Source: Nocardia rhizosphaerihabitans
GTDB taxonomy: Bacteria; Actinomycetota; Actinomycetes; Mycobacteriales; Mycobacteriaceae
Direction: 5' to 3'
Assembly: GCF_014646295.1 (NCBI RefSeq)
Contig: NZ_BMNE01000004.1
Span: forward strand, 1 to 64,000
Length of the DNA: 64,000 bases
Below are positions 31,517 through 40,437 of the stretch, one piece after another. The notes beneath the pieces are model-generated. The model ran no database searches. It saw only the letters and a program-made list of their open reading frames with translations, and was not told the origin of the DNA. The first letter of the stretch is position 1. Every line of letters begins with the position of its first letter. Position numbers and translations under genes: made by a program.

Positions 31517-34500
31517 CAGGCGGCTCCGCGCTGCCTCGACTCCGACATCGAGGCGGTGCCGGTCCACGGCGAGATGGGATTGCCCCACCAGCGGGTCGAC
31601 GGCGGAACCACGTCGCCGCGCATCACCAGCGACGCCGGTCCGATGGTGGCGCCCGCGCCGATGTGGGCGGCGGGCAGGGCGACACAGTGCGGGCCGAGGG
31701 TGGCGCCGGCGTCCAGCGTCACCGTGTCCATGGACATGATGCGGTCGTGGAACAGATGGGTCTGCACCACGCAGCCGCGTTCCACGGTCGCGCCGTCACC
31801 GAGTGTCACGAGGTCCGCCTCCGGTAGCCAATAGGACTCGCACCATACCCCGCGGCCGATCTTGGCACCGAGTCCGCGAAGCCACAGATTCATCACGGGT
31901 GTACCCGTCGCGGCACGGGCGAACCAGGGCGCGGCCACGGTCTCGACGAAGGCGTCGGAGACCTCGTTGCGCCACACGAACGAACTCCACAGCGGGTGCT
32001 CGACGGCGCGAATCCGCCCGACCAGCAACCACTTCGCGCCGACCGCGAGAGCCCCTGCCACCGCACCCGCCGCCATCAGGACCAGGCCGGAGAGCATGGC
32101 CGCGACGAGGTAGTCGGAATGCCGGGCGATCAGGGCAAGGACGAACAGCACGCCGAGGCCGATGGCGAAGGTCACCATCACCGGGATCAACCGGCAGGTC
32201 TCCACGAAGGCGCGGGCCAGCTTCAGCCGCAGCGGCGGATCGAAAGTGCGTGAGGTGTCGCTGGATTCGGCCGCGCGGCGCAGGCGCACCGGCGGGCTGC
32301 CCAGCCAGGACGAGCCCGCCTTGGCCTTGCTCGGCGCGGCCGAGAGCACCGCGACCAGGCCGTTCTTGGGCACCCGGCGCCCGACCGCGGTCATGCCGGA
32401 GTTGCCGAGGAAGGCGCGCTTGCCGACCTTCGCCTCGCCGATTCGCAGCCAGCCGCCGCCGAGTTCGTAGCTGGCGATCATGGTGTCGTCGGCCAGGAAG
32501 GCGCCGTCGGCGACCACGGTGAACTTGGGCAGCAGCAGCACCGTCGAGGCCTCGACGTTCTTGCCGATCCGCGCGCCGAGCAGGCGCAGCCACAGCGGGG
32601 TCAGCAGGCTGGCGTAGAGCGGGAACAGGAAAGTACGCGCCGAGTCGAGCAGGCGTTCGGTGGCCCACACCTGCCAGCCGGTCCGGCTGCGCACCGGGTG
32701 GTAGCCCTCGCGCAGGCCGATGCCGAGCAGGCGCACGGCGATCACGGTGGCCGCGGCGTACACGCCGAGGCTGAGCAGGGTCGCGACCGGCAGGATGGCG
32801 AAGCCGCGCAGCGCGGCGGCGCCGATGGTGGTCTCCTCGCGGACCCACCAGGCGATGAAGGTGCCGCCGACGGCCAGGCCGAGGACGGGCATGGCGGCCA
32901 GCGCCATCGACGACAGGCCGAACACCAGCAGCCAGTGCCTGGCCCGTTCCGGTGCGTGATCGGGCCAGCGGCGCGGCGCCTTGCCGGTCTTCGTCGCGGG
33001 CGAGCCCGCCCATTCCTGTTCGGCCTTGACCTTGCCCGATACCGCAGAGCCGGGGGCGATCTCGGCCTTCTTGCCGATCTTGGTGCCGGGCAGCAGGATC
33101 GAGCGGGCACCGATCACCGCGCCGTCGCCGATGGTGATGCCGCCGATGTGCACGACGTCGCCGTCGACCCAGTAGCCGGACAGATCCACCTCGGGTTCGA
33201 CGCTGGCGCCGTCACCGAGATCGAGCATGCCGGTGACCGGCGGCAGGGTGTGCAGGTCGACGCCCTTGCCGATCCGCGCGCCGAGCGCACGGGCGAACGG
33301 CACCATCAGCGGTGCGCCGGACAGGCTTTCGGCGCCACTGGCCTCGGACAGCCGCACGGCCGCCCACAGTCGCAGGTGGACCCACGAGCCGCGCGGATAC
33401 GTGCCAGGACGCAGCCCGGCCAGCAGGACCCGCGCGCCCGCCACGCACAGCGTCATCCGGCCGATCGGGGAGATGAACAGGACGAACGCCAGCACGATCC
33501 ACCACCAGGACAACCGTGGCAGCCACGGCAGCGAACCGGACCAGCCCGCGATCGCCGACACCACGGCCAGCCAGGTGACCCACTGCAGGCCGGTGAGGGT
33601 GGTCAGCGGAATCGTGGCCAGCACCTGGGTGATCTGCGCACGCAGCGGAGTCGGCGTGACGACCCGCACGTCGACGGCGGCGACCGGCGCGCTGCCGTCG
33701 AGCAGGTCGACGAGCGAGCCGAGACGCGGATGGTCGTAGAGGTCGGCCACGGTGACGTGCGGATACCGCTCACGCAGCGCGCCGACCAGCTGGGCGGCCG
33801 CCAGCGAGCCGCCGCCCAGATCGAAGAAGTCGGCGTCGAGGTCGGTGGCTTCGGCGCCGAGAATGGCGTCCCACAGCCCGGCCACCCAGGCCGCGGTGCC
33901 GCCGAGGCCGGACTCGGCCGGCTCGTCGGTGCTCGGCAGCGGCCAGGGCAGGGCATTGCGGTCGACCTTGCCGGAGGTGCGGGTCGGCAGGTCGGCGACG
34001 ACCGCGAGGCGCGGTACCAGCGGGGCCGGAAGTTGTTCGGCCAGTATCTTTCTGGCCTGCTTGACGTCGAAGTCGGGTCCGGCGCCGGTGAGGTAGCCGA
34101 CCAGGATCTTGTTGCCCGCCTTGGTCGTCCGGATCGCGGCGGCCGCGCCGCTGACGCCGGGCAGGTGCTGCAGGGCGTTGTCGATCTCGCCGAGCTCGAT
34201 GCGCCTGCCGCCGATCTTGATCTGGTCGTCGGCACGGCCGAGGAAGATCAGGCCGTCGCGGTCGTTGCGGACCAGATCGCCGCTGCGGTAGGCGCGTTCC
34301 CAGCCGAGCGAAGGCAGCGGGGCGTACTTCTCGGCGTCCTTGGCCGGGTCGAGATAGCGGGCCAGGCCGACGCCGCCGATGACGAGTTCGCCGGTCTCGC
34401 CTTCCGGGACCGGGTTGCCCTGCGGGTCGACGACGGTGAGGTCCCAGCCGTCCAGCGGCAGGCCGATGCGGATCGGCATGTCGCCGTCGAGCAGCGCGGC

Positions 34501-35463
34501 GCAGGCGACGACCGTGGCCTCGGTGGGGCCGTAGGTGTTCCACACCTCGCGGTCGGCGCCGCCGGCTAGTCGCTCGGCCAGTTCCGGCGGGACGGCTTCG
34601 CCGCCGAAGATGAGCAGCCGCACCGAATCCAGTGCCACGGCGGGCCAGGTCGCGGCCAGGGTCGGGACGGTGGAGACGATGCTGATCTCCCGGCGCATGA
34701 GCCACGGGCCGAGGTCGGCGCCGGTGCGGACCAGGTCGCGCGGGGCGGGGACCAGGCAGGCGCCGTGCCGCCAGGCCAGCCACATCTCCTCGCAGGAGGC
34801 GTCGAAGGCCACCGACAGGCCGGCCAGCACGCGGTCGCCGGGGCCGATCGGCGCGTGCTGCAGGAACAGCCTGGCCTCGGCGTCGACGAAGGCGGCGGCA
34901 TTGCGGTGGGTCACCGCGACACCCTTCGGGGTGCCGGTGGAGCCGGAGGTGAAGATGATCCAGGCGTCGTCGGCGGGGGTCGGCAGGGTGTTCCAGTCCG
35001 AGGCCGGTGCGCGGCCTGCGGCGGCGGTGGCCGACTCGATGCCGGCGCCGGTGGCCAGCGCGCTCACCCTGGCCTCGCCGAACACCAGCCTGGCACGTTC
35101 CTCCGGGTCGTCGGCGTCGACGGGCACGTAGGCGGCGCCGCAGTAGAGGACGGCCAGGATCGTCACGTACAGCGCGGCGCTGCCCGAGGGCATCCGCACG
35201 CCGACCCGGTCGCCCGGTCGCACCCCCGCCGCGGTGAGCTCGGCCATCCTGGCCTCGATCGCGGCGATCAGTTCCATATAGCTGAGCACGACGGTGCCGT
35301 CGTCGATGGCGGGTGCGTCGGGGTGAGCCAGGGCGGTGCTGGTCAGGATGTCCACCAGGGTGCGCGGCGGCGCGGCCAGGTCGGCGCGCAACAGCGGGTC
35401 GCGCAACCGGCTCGCCGGGTCCTCAGTGCGTGGCTCGAGCATGGCGCTCAGTCCACCTCTCAT
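31516..35463 (-). CDS. NRPS-like protein, Pls/PosA type: adenylation, carrier, multi-membrane left-handed beta-helix
   Basis: 1315 residues. Adenylation domain at about 25-510 with FTSGSTGTPKGVAVTH (A3) and NTYGPTEATV (A5). Carrier protein near 540-610 with the phosphopantetheine Ser in DLGGGSLAAAQ. The C-terminal half alternates transmembrane helices with hexapeptide repeats of acyltransferase type (IGDGAVIGARSILLPGTKIG..., LGDGATVERGCVV). This is the layout of Pls/PosA proteins, in which the membrane part couples activated amino acids. No condensation or thioesterase domain. The product is unknown. ATG 35463 used; ATG 35442 is an alternative. Confidence 0.9.
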   Translation of the reverse strand: MRGGLSAMLEPRTEDPASRLRDPLLRADLAAPPRTLVDILTSTALAHPDAPAIDDGTVVLSYMELIAAIEARMAELTAAGVRPGDRVGVRMPSGSAALYVTILAVLYCGAAYVPVDADDPEERARLVFGEARVSALATGAGIESATAAAGRAPASDWNTLPTPADDAWIIFTSGSTGTPKGVAVTHRNAAAFVDAEARLFLQHAPIGPGDRVLAGLSVAFDASCEEMWLAWRHGACLVPAPRDLVRTGADLGPWLMRREISIVSTVPTLAATWPAVALDSVRLLIFGGEAVPPELAERLAGGADREVWNTYGPTEATVVACAALLDGDMPIRIGLPLDGWDLTVVDPQGNPVPEGETGELVIGGVGLARYLDPAKDAEKYAPLPSLGWERAYRSGDLVRNDRDGLIFLGRADDQIKIGGRRIELGEIDNALQHLPGVSGAAAAIRTTKAGNKILVGYLTGAGPDFDVKQARKILAEQLPAPLVPRLAVVADLPTRTSGKVDRNALPWPLPSTDEPAESGLGGTAAWVAGLWDAILGAEATDLDADFFDLGGGSLAAAQLVGALRERYPHVTVADLYDHPRLGSLVDLLDGSAPVAAVDVRVVTPTPLRAQITQVLATIPLTTLTGLQWVTWLAVVSAIAGWSGSLPWLPRLSWWWIVLAFVLFISPIGRMTLCVAGARVLLAGLRPGTYPRGSWVHLRLWAAVRLSEASGAESLSGAPLMVPFARALGARIGKGVDLHTLPPVTGMLDLGDGASVEPEVDLSGYWVDGDVVHIGGITIGDGAVIGARSILLPGTKIGKKAEIAPGSAVSGKVKAEQEWAGSPATKTGKAPRRWPDHAPERARHWLLVFGLSSMALAAMPVLGLAVGGTFIAWWVREETTIGAAALRGFAILPVATLLSLGVYAAATVIAVRLLGIGLREGYHPVRSRTGWQVWATERLLDSARTFLFPLYASLLTPLWLRLLGARIGKNVEASTVLLLPKFTVVADGAFLADDTMIASYELGGGWLRIGEAKVGKRAFLGNSGMTAVGRRVPKNGLVAVLSAAPSKAKAGSSWLGSPPVRLRRAAESSDTSRTFDPPLRLKLARAFVETCRLIPVMVTFAIGLGVLFVLALIARHSDYLVAAMLSGLVLMAAGAVAGALAVGAKWLLVGRIRAVEHPLWSSFVWRNEVSDAFVETVAAPWFARAATGTPVMNLWLRGLGAKIGRGVWCESYWLPEADLVTLGDGATVERGCVVQTHLFHDRIMSMDTVTLDAGATLGPHCVALPAAHIGAGATIGPASLVMRGDVVPPSTRWWGNPISPWTGTASMSESRQRGAA

Positions 35464-35597
35464 CGGTTGACCCCCATCGGTGTCGTCTGTTGTTTCACGG
35501 TCGGGTTACCGGAGGGCAAACGGGATGGTCACCAGGTGCCAACGGTACTCGGAGAAGGTGTGGCGCCACGGCAGCGCGAGGCGTGCCGCGGCGCAGA

Positions 35598-36041
35598 TCA
35601 CGACGGCGATTCCGGGATCTCGCCGAGGGCGGTGAGCGCCAGCCGGTGCAGCGTGCGCTGCTCGTCGGCGTCGAGCCGCTCCAGCACCCGCGCGGTGGCG
35701 TCGGCGATGAGGCGGTCGGTGCGCTTGCACTGTTTGCGCCCGGCATCGGTGATCCGCAGCCGGTACTTGCGGCGGTCCTTGCCGTCGCGAGTGCGCTCTA
35801 CCAGGCCTGCGCGTTCGAGCGCGTCGACCAGGCGGACGACTTCGCTGCGGTCGATCCCGAGCGCGTCGCCGACCTTCTTCTGCGTCAGGTCGGCGTTCTC
35901 CTCGATGAAGGTGAGCACCCAGTGATCGCGCAGCGGCACGTCGATCTCGGCGTGCAGTGCCTTGGTGAGCCGTCCGAGCGCGTACACCGGGTAGCGCGGC
36001 AGGCCGCGGACGGAGTTCGTGTTCGTGGACATGGCGGCCAC
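35598..36041 (-). CDS. MarR-family transcriptional regulator
   Basis: 147 residues. Winged helix: LTQKKVGDALGIDRSEVVRLVDALERAGLVERTRDGKDRRKYRLRITDAG, a textbook MarR block. It lies 134 bp upstream of the NRPS-like gene on the same strand and is a plausible regulator of that operon. A second ATG at 36032 could be the start. Upstream sequence (36045-36085) contains AACAAATAGT and CAATCATTTG half-sites of uncertain meaning. Confidence 0.88.
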   Translation of the reverse strand: MAAMSTNTNSVRGLPRYPVYALGRLTKALHAEIDVPLRDHWVLTFIEENADLTQKKVGDALGIDRSEVVRLVDALERAGLVERTRDGKDRRKYRLRITDAGRKQCKRTDRLIADATARVLERLDADEQRTLHRLALTALGEIPESPS

Positions 36042-36211
36042 TCTAACAAATAGTGGGGGGACTCAATCATTTGGGGTATCCACCATGGAGTGGGTAGATG
36101 ATTGGCTGATGCTTGCGTCAAGGGCAACTCGGCGGCAACCGGGGGGCCGCCGATGGTGTTGCGGGCGTGGGGCTTCCTGTCGCGTGGTGCGCCCCGCCGG
36201 CTCGGGAGTGG

Positions 36212-36217
36212 TTGACA
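36212..36217 (+). promoter_or_regulatory. -35 element (TTGACA) for riboswitch transcript
   Basis: Perfect TTGACA with TGTCACT about 17 bases downstream as a weak, extended -10, placing the start shortly before the SAM-IV aptamer. Confidence 0.45.
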
Positions 36218-36247
36218 GCTCGCGGGATCGTCTGTCACTCTCGTCGA

Positions 36248-36331
36248 CAGGTCACGAGTACCAGCGACAAGCCCCGGCTAGCTGGTCGGCAACCCTCCTC
36301 CGCGGTGGGGTGCTCCGGGTGACGACCAGGC
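36248..36331 (+). promoter_or_regulatory. SAM-IV riboswitch
   Basis: The aptamer reads GGTCACGAGTACCAGCGACA, AGCCCCGGCTAGCTGGTCGG, CAACCCTCCTCCGCGGTGGG, then GTGCTCCGGGTGACGACC. These are the conserved blocks of actinobacterial SAM-IV: P1 is GGTC/GACC (36250-36253 with 36324-36327), the CCAGC/GCTGG stem, and the GGCAACCCTCC...CGCGGTGGGGTGC core with the CCGGGTGA closing strand. It senses S-adenosylmethionine. It lies about 80 bp before a class V aminotransferase gene. Confidence 0.88.
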
Positions 36332-36359
36332 CGCCGTCCGCAGTGGACGCGGCAAGCGC

Positions 36360-36391
36360 GGACTCGCAGCACCCTTTTCGGGAACGAGTCC
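36360..36391 (+). promoter_or_regulatory. Expression-platform hairpin after SAM-IV
   Basis: GGACTCG...CGAGTCC with an inner CCC/GGG pairing and TTTTC loop, 21 bases before the ATG. It may act by alternative pairing or by hiding the start site; no T-tract follows, so translation control is more likely. Confidence 0.4.
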
Positions 36392-36412
36392 CTGAGCCGA
36401 CGGGATTTCGTC

Positions 36413-37729
36413 ATGACCGCAGTAATCGACCCCACCTGTGCCCTGGCCGCCGTGTCCGGTGCCGACCTGCAGGTTCCGCTCGTGCAGGGCGGGAGCAGCA
36501 CCTATGCCAACTTCGACTACGCGGCGAGCGCGCCGGCGTTGCGGCAGGTCACCGACCGGATTTCGCAGCTGCTGCCGTACTACGCCAGCGTGCATCGCGG
36601 CGCTGGCTACGCCTCGCGGATCTCCACCGAGTGCTACGAGGCCTCGCGTGGCTCGGTCGCCCGGTTCGTCGACGCGTGTGACGACCAGGTCGTCGTGTTC
36701 ACCCGCAACACCACCGATTCGCTGAACCTGCTGGCAGGTTGTGTGCCCGGGGAAACCGTCGTGCTCGATATCGAGCATCACGCGAATTTCCTGCCGTGGA
36801 CCGCGCACGGGCGTCGGGTGGTCGAGGCCGCCGACACCGTCGAGGAGACGATCCGGCGGGTCGTCGCCGAATTGTGCAGCAAGCCGGCCGCGTTGCTCGC
36901 GGTGACCGGGGCGTCGAATGTCACCGGTGAGGTGCTGCCGCTGGAGCGGCTGGCCACCATCGCCCACCTGTGCGGCGCGCGGATTCTCGTCGACGCGGCC
37001 CAGTTGGCACCGCATCGCCGGATCTCCCTGCGCGAGACGGGGATCGACTATCTCGCCTTTTCCGGGCACAAGCTGTACGCGCCGTTCGGCGCCGGTGTGC
37101 TGGTCGGCAAGCGCGACTGGCTCGACGCGGGCACGCCGTACCTGGCCGGTGGTGGCGCGGTGCGCAATGTCGGTGTGGGGCAGGTCGAGTGGGCCGCGGC
37201 GCCGCAGCGGCACGAGGCGGGATCGCCGAATGTGCTGGGCGCGGCCGCCATCGCCGCCGCCTGTGACGCGCTGGCCGCCATCGATCCCACCGAACTCGTT
37301 GCCCACGAACGCTTCCTGGCCGACCGACTGCGCGACGGATTGTCCGCGATCCCCGGCGTCGACATCGTCCGCATCTGGTCCGACAGCCCCGACTGCGTCG
37401 GCATCGTCGCCTTCACCGTCGCCGGCTACGCCCCCGGCCAGGTAGCCGCCTGCCTCTCCGCCGAACACGCCATCGGCATCCGCGACGGCCGCTTCTGCGC
37501 CCACCCCCTCCTGTCCCGCCTCGGCCTGGACGCCGCCCTCCGCGCCAGCATCGGCCTCGGCACCACCGCCACCGACGTAGACCGCCTGATCACCGCCATC
37601 GCCACCCTCACCGAATCCGGCCCCACCTGGACCTACGCCACCACCGAAGGCCTCTGGAACCCCACCCCCGAAACCCGCCCCCTCACCGCCGATTCCCCCG
37701 CAGGCGCCGCTCCCTGCCTCATCGGCTGA
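36413..37729 (+). CDS. Class V aminotransferase / cysteine desulfurase-like PLP enzyme
   Basis: 438 residues. Fold-type I PLP enzyme: FTRNTTDSLNLLA, DIEHHANFLPW (conserved His stacking on PLP), VTGASNVTGEVLP, ILVDAAQLAPHR, and PLP lysine in AFSGHKLYAPFG (about 220). SufS/CsdA-like, but whether the product is sulfur or an amino acid is not clear; I see no evident catalytic-Cys loop. Control by a SAM-IV riboswitch suggests a role in sulfur amino acid metabolism. Confidence 0.85.
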   Translation: MTAVIDPTCALAAVSGADLQVPLVQGGSSTYANFDYAASAPALRQVTDRISQLLPYYASVHRGAGYASRISTECYEASRGSVARFVDACDDQVVVFTRNTTDSLNLLAGCVPGETVVLDIEHHANFLPWTAHGRRVVEAADTVEETIRRVVAELCSKPAALLAVTGASNVTGEVLPLERLATIAHLCGARILVDAAQLAPHRRISLRETGIDYLAFSGHKLYAPFGAGVLVGKRDWLDAGTPYLAGGGAVRNVGVGQVEWAAAPQRHEAGSPNVLGAAAIAAACDALAAIDPTELVAHERFLADRLRDGLSAIPGVDIVRIWSDSPDCVGIVAFTVAGYAPGQVAACLSAEHAIGIRDGRFCAHPLLSRLGLDAALRASIGLGTTATDVDRLITAIATLTESGPTWTYATTEGLWNPTPETRPLTADSPAGAAPCLIG

Positions 37730-37759
37730 GCTCTCGCCGTCGCCTGCCGCCCCATCCGA

Positions 37760-38311
37760 TCAGGTGTCGAGGGCGGTGGGGCGGTGGTATTTGCCGTTGT
37801 AGTAGAGGAGGGGGGCGGCGGACGGGGTTTCGTGGGTTTGGTCGTGGACTCGGGTGACCAGGCCTACCGCGAGGGTGTGGTCGCCGATGTCGATGAGTTG
37901 GTGGAGGGTGGTGCGGAGCCAGAGGGGGGTGCCGTGCAGGACTGGTTCGCCGGTGTCGAGGGTGGTCCACAGGGAGCGGTCGGTGAAGCGGTCGGCGGCG
38001 GTGCGGGAGAAGCGGTGGGCGAGGTGGTGCTGGTGTTCGCCGAGGAAGTGGATGACGACCGAGTCGGCGGCGCGCAGGGCGTCGATGCTCGACGAGGTGT
38101 GGGCGATGTTGAACGACACCAGGGGCGGTTCCAGGGACAGGGAGGCGAACGACGTCGCGGTGAAGCCCACCGGGCCGGTCTCGGCGCCGATGGTCACCAC
38201 GGTGACCCCGGCCGGATAGTGCCGCATCGATTCCCGGTACTGCTCGGCGGTGATCCCGCTCAGATCATCGGGGACGACCAGGTCGGCCGGGGTTCGTCGC
38301 ACTTCACTCAC
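37760..38311 (-). CDS. Flavin reductase-like FMN-binding protein
   Basis: 183 residues, soluble. Typical start of the split-barrel family: FRESMRHYPAGVTVVTI-like, then GPVGFTATSFASLSLEPPLVSFNIA, SVVIHFLGEHQ, and LYYNGKYHRP at the end. Supplies reduced flavin to a monooxygenase in characterised relatives; no partner is in view here. Confidence 0.9.
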   Translation of the reverse strand: MSEVRRTPADLVVPDDLSGITAEQYRESMRHYPAGVTVVTIGAETGPVGFTATSFASLSLEPPLVSFNIAHTSSSIDALRAADSVVIHFLGEHQHHLAHRFSRTAADRFTDRSLWTTLDTGEPVLHGTPLWLRTTLHQLIDIGDHTLAVGLVTRVHDQTHETPSAAPLLYYNGKYHRPTALDT

Positions 38312-38320
38312 CGCCCCAAA

Positions 38321-39004
38321 CTACGCCCGCGGCGCAACCGCGCCCATCGCCCGGTCTGCCCGCTGCGTGCCGACCGCGCGGGCCGTGTCTTCGGTGAGCA
38401 CGCGCAACGCGAACACGACCTGCCACAACCCGATGAACAGGGTGGGCAGCCGTTCGTAGAGGCCGGCCGGCGAATCCGCGCCCTCCGCGGCGCCTTCGAA
38501 AGCCACGAAGAACGCGCCGACCGCCGCTAGCGACAGCACCCCGGTGGCGACCGAGAAGGCGTCCCAGCCGCGGAAGGGGCGACCCGCGGCGGCGAACGCG
38601 GCCACCGGGAACGCCAGGAACACAACCAGCGCACCCATGCTGTGCACCGTGCCGATCGCGGTGACGGCGTCGGACTCACCGGCGGGGAACCCGAGCGCCG
38701 GGTCGGTGGGGAAAACCCCGATCAGGACCAGCCCTGCGCCGGCGACGAGCAGGGACACATATCCCGAGGTCCGGATGGCGGACGAACGGCGGAGTGCCTC
38801 GGCGAAGCACAAGGTCAGCACGCCGTAGACGACGAAGTTCGCGATCTGGATCCAGCCGTGCGGGGCAAGGCTGAGTGTGCTGATGGTGTCGTGCGTGGAG
38901 TCGTAGTCCGGCTGCACCGCACCGTTGACGAGATAGGTCAGGACGAAGAGAACTGGACCGGCCGCACCCGCCGTCAACAGCGTGTGTGTACAACGTATAC
39001 TCAT
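38321..39004 (-). CDS. DUF998 membrane protein
   Basis: 227 residues from ATG 39004. Six hydrophobic helices; DYDSTHDTISTLSLAPHGWIQ between helices 1 and 2 is the DUF998 signature. Longer starts would read through the operators. The promoter-operator region lies inside and just upstream of the first codons and is shared with the divergent TetR gene. Confidence 0.85.
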   Translation of the reverse strand: MSIRCTHTLLTAGAAGPVLFVLTYLVNGAVQPDYDSTHDTISTLSLAPHGWIQIANFVVYGVLTLCFAEALRRSSAIRTSGYVSLLVAGAGLVLIGVFPTDPALGFPAGESDAVTAIGTVHSMGALVVFLAFPVAAFAAAGRPFRGWDAFSVATGVLSLAAVGAFFVAFEGAAEGADSPAGLYERLPTLFIGLWQVVFALRVLTEDTARAVGTQRADRAMGAVAPRA

Positions 39005-39041
39005 GCGTACAACGTACACCGATGGTGTGTACATAGTACAC
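38986..39041. promoter_or_regulatory. Three TetR-type operators in the DUF998/tetR divergent region
   Basis: Three copies of G(T/C)GTAC-N3-GTA(C/T)AC: GTGTACaacGTATAC (38986-39000, inside DUF998 codons 2-7), GCGTACaacGTACAC (39005-39019) and GTGTACataGTACAC (39027-39041, extended to perfect 8-bp arms at 39025-39043). Centres are 19 and 22 bp apart, about two helical turns. Confidence 0.8.
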
Positions 39042-39058
39042 ACGAGAGAGAGTCAGGC

Positions 39059-39763
39059 GTGACATTCCTCTGGGAACGGCTGGCGCAGGCCGCCGGCGCA
39101 ACAAGCAAATTCCTGTCTGCCGAGCGCATTGCCGCGACGGCTGTGGCCGTCGCTGATGCCGACGGGCTCGACGCCATCACCATGCGCCGCCTCGCCACCG
39201 AGCTGGGCGTCGCCCCGATGGCCGCCTACCGCCATCTGGCGAACAAGGACGAGGTGCTGGAACTGATGGTGGACCTCGTCTACGGCGAGATCGACCTGCC
39301 CGCCGGGACCGAGTGGCGCACGACCCTGCGCGAGCTGGCGCTGGCCGTTCACGCCCTGATCCTGCGCCATCCGTGGCTCACCTGGCTGTCGGCGCCGCAG
39401 ATGGTGTACGAGCTGACTCCCCATCGGATGGCACTGACGGAACTGGCACTCACCGCACTCCACGACGACCTGGGTCTAGATCTCGATGCCGCGATGGCCG
39501 CCTGCCGCACCGTCTTTACCTATGTCCAGGGAGCGACCAGCGCTGAAATAGGTCTCCGCGACCTCATGGACGACCACGGCTGGACCAGCGGTGCGGAAAC
39601 TCGCGCCGGGCTCGCCACGCACATGAAGTGGCTCCTCGACACCGGCCGCTACCCGACCTTCCAGCGCTACGCCCACGAAGCGGGCCGCAAGGACGACCTG
39701 CGATGGCAGTTCGAAACCGGTCTCGATCAGGTCCTCGACGGAATCGGCGACGCCGCAAGCTGA
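39059..39763 (+). CDS. TetR-family repressor (TetR_C type)
   Basis: 234 residues from GTG 39059 after GAGAGAGAG. Helix-turn-helix: IAATAVAVADADGLDAITMRRLATELGVAPMAAYRHLANKDEVLELMVD. The C-terminal part fits the tetracycline-repressor-like ligand domain. Divergent from the DUF998 gene with three shared operators, so it most likely represses both itself and that gene. Confidence 0.9.
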   Translation: MTFLWERLAQAAGATSKFLSAERIAATAVAVADADGLDAITMRRLATELGVAPMAAYRHLANKDEVLELMVDLVYGEIDLPAGTEWRTTLRELALAVHALILRHPWLTWLSAPQMVYELTPHRMALTELALTALHDDLGLDLDAAMAACRTVFTYVQGATSAEIGLRDLMDDHGWTSGAETRAGLATHMKWLLDTGRYPTFQRYAHEAGRKDDLRWQFETGLDQVLDGIGDAAS

Positions 39764-39789
39764 ATCACCCGAACGGCCGACCGATCAGC

Positions 39790-39817
39790 GATTCCGCGGC
39801 GAAAGCGTCGCGGAATC
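39790..39817. terminator. Bidirectional terminator between tetR and ybaK
   Basis: Perfect GATTCCGCG/CGCGGAATC arms with a 10-base loop, between convergent genes; touches the stop of the minus-strand gene. Confidence 0.75.
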
Positions 39818-40292
39818 AATCGATCTCGATCGGCAGGCCTGCGGTGATGCGGACGAGTTCGCGGAAGTTGGTGCGGAACACCGTGTTCGGGTGGCCGCCT
39901 GCGGCCCAGACCTCGGGGTGGGCGGCGAGGGCGGTGTCGACCCAGGTGGGGAGGTTTGTCGGGTGGCCTACGGGGGCGGTGCCGTCTATGGGCTGGCCGG
40001 TGATGCGTTCCACCAGGGCGGTGGGGGCGGGGATCAAGGTGCCTTCCATGCGTTTGCCGGTGCGGGTCAGGTCGACCTGGTGATGGCCCGCGACGAGGAT
40101 CAGGACGGGGTCGTTGTCGAGGAGGAAGACCTGGGAGGTGGTGATCGCGGTGGGGTGGGCGCCCATGGCCCGGGCGGCATCGGCCGCGGTGGGGGCGGGC
40201 GTCTCGGGGGAAACGATGACGCCGTGATGCCCGCGGGCGATGAGGGTATCGGCGACGCGGCATGCGACCGCCGGAAGAGACGACCTGCGCAT
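39816..40292 (-). CDS. YbaK/EbsC-type aminoacyl-tRNA deacylase
   Basis: 158 residues from ATG 40292. YbaK domain: TAADAARAMGAHPTAITTSQVF, DNDPVLILVAGHHQVDL, then the GQPIDGTAPVGHP loop and NTVFRTNFRELVRI. Relatives hydrolyse mischarged Cys- or Ala-tRNA(Pro). A TACTCT element ends seven bases before the ATG, so the mRNA may be leaderless. Confidence 0.85.
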   Translation of the reverse strand: MRRSSLPAVACRVADTLIARGHHGVIVSPETPAPTAADAARAMGAHPTAITTSQVFLLDNDPVLILVAGHHQVDLTRTGKRMEGTLIPAPTALVERITGQPIDGTAPVGHPTNLPTWVDTALAAHPEVWAAGGHPNTVFRTNFRELVRITAGLPIEID

Positions 40293-40370
40293 GAGATCCA
40301 GAGTAGGTCGATTGCGGGAAATATACTGTGCAACTGGAGCACTGGCGTGCTCGAGTTCGCGGCCCCTCCT

Positions 40371-40437
40371 GTCCCGCCGGTCAGGCACCGTTGCTTGCTC
40401 CTTCGTCGCCTACGCAACGGCACCTGACCGACGGGAC
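40371..40437. repeat. Long imperfect inverted repeat between ybaK and enoyl-CoA isomerase gene
   Basis: 24-base arms (40371-40394 and 40414-40437) match at 21 positions with a 19-base loop. A second small hairpin CCGCCGC-TGT-GCGGCGG lies at 40447-40463, and GCGGCCCCTCC occurs on both sides (40360 and 40460). No gene here. It could be a structured RNA leader or a relic of a small transposable repeat. Confidence 0.55.

Noticed and set aside
32698..34569. A 623-codon plus-strand frame inside the NRPS-like gene
   Set aside because: Gly/Arg/Ala-rich translation complementary to a well-supported adenylation/carrier gene.
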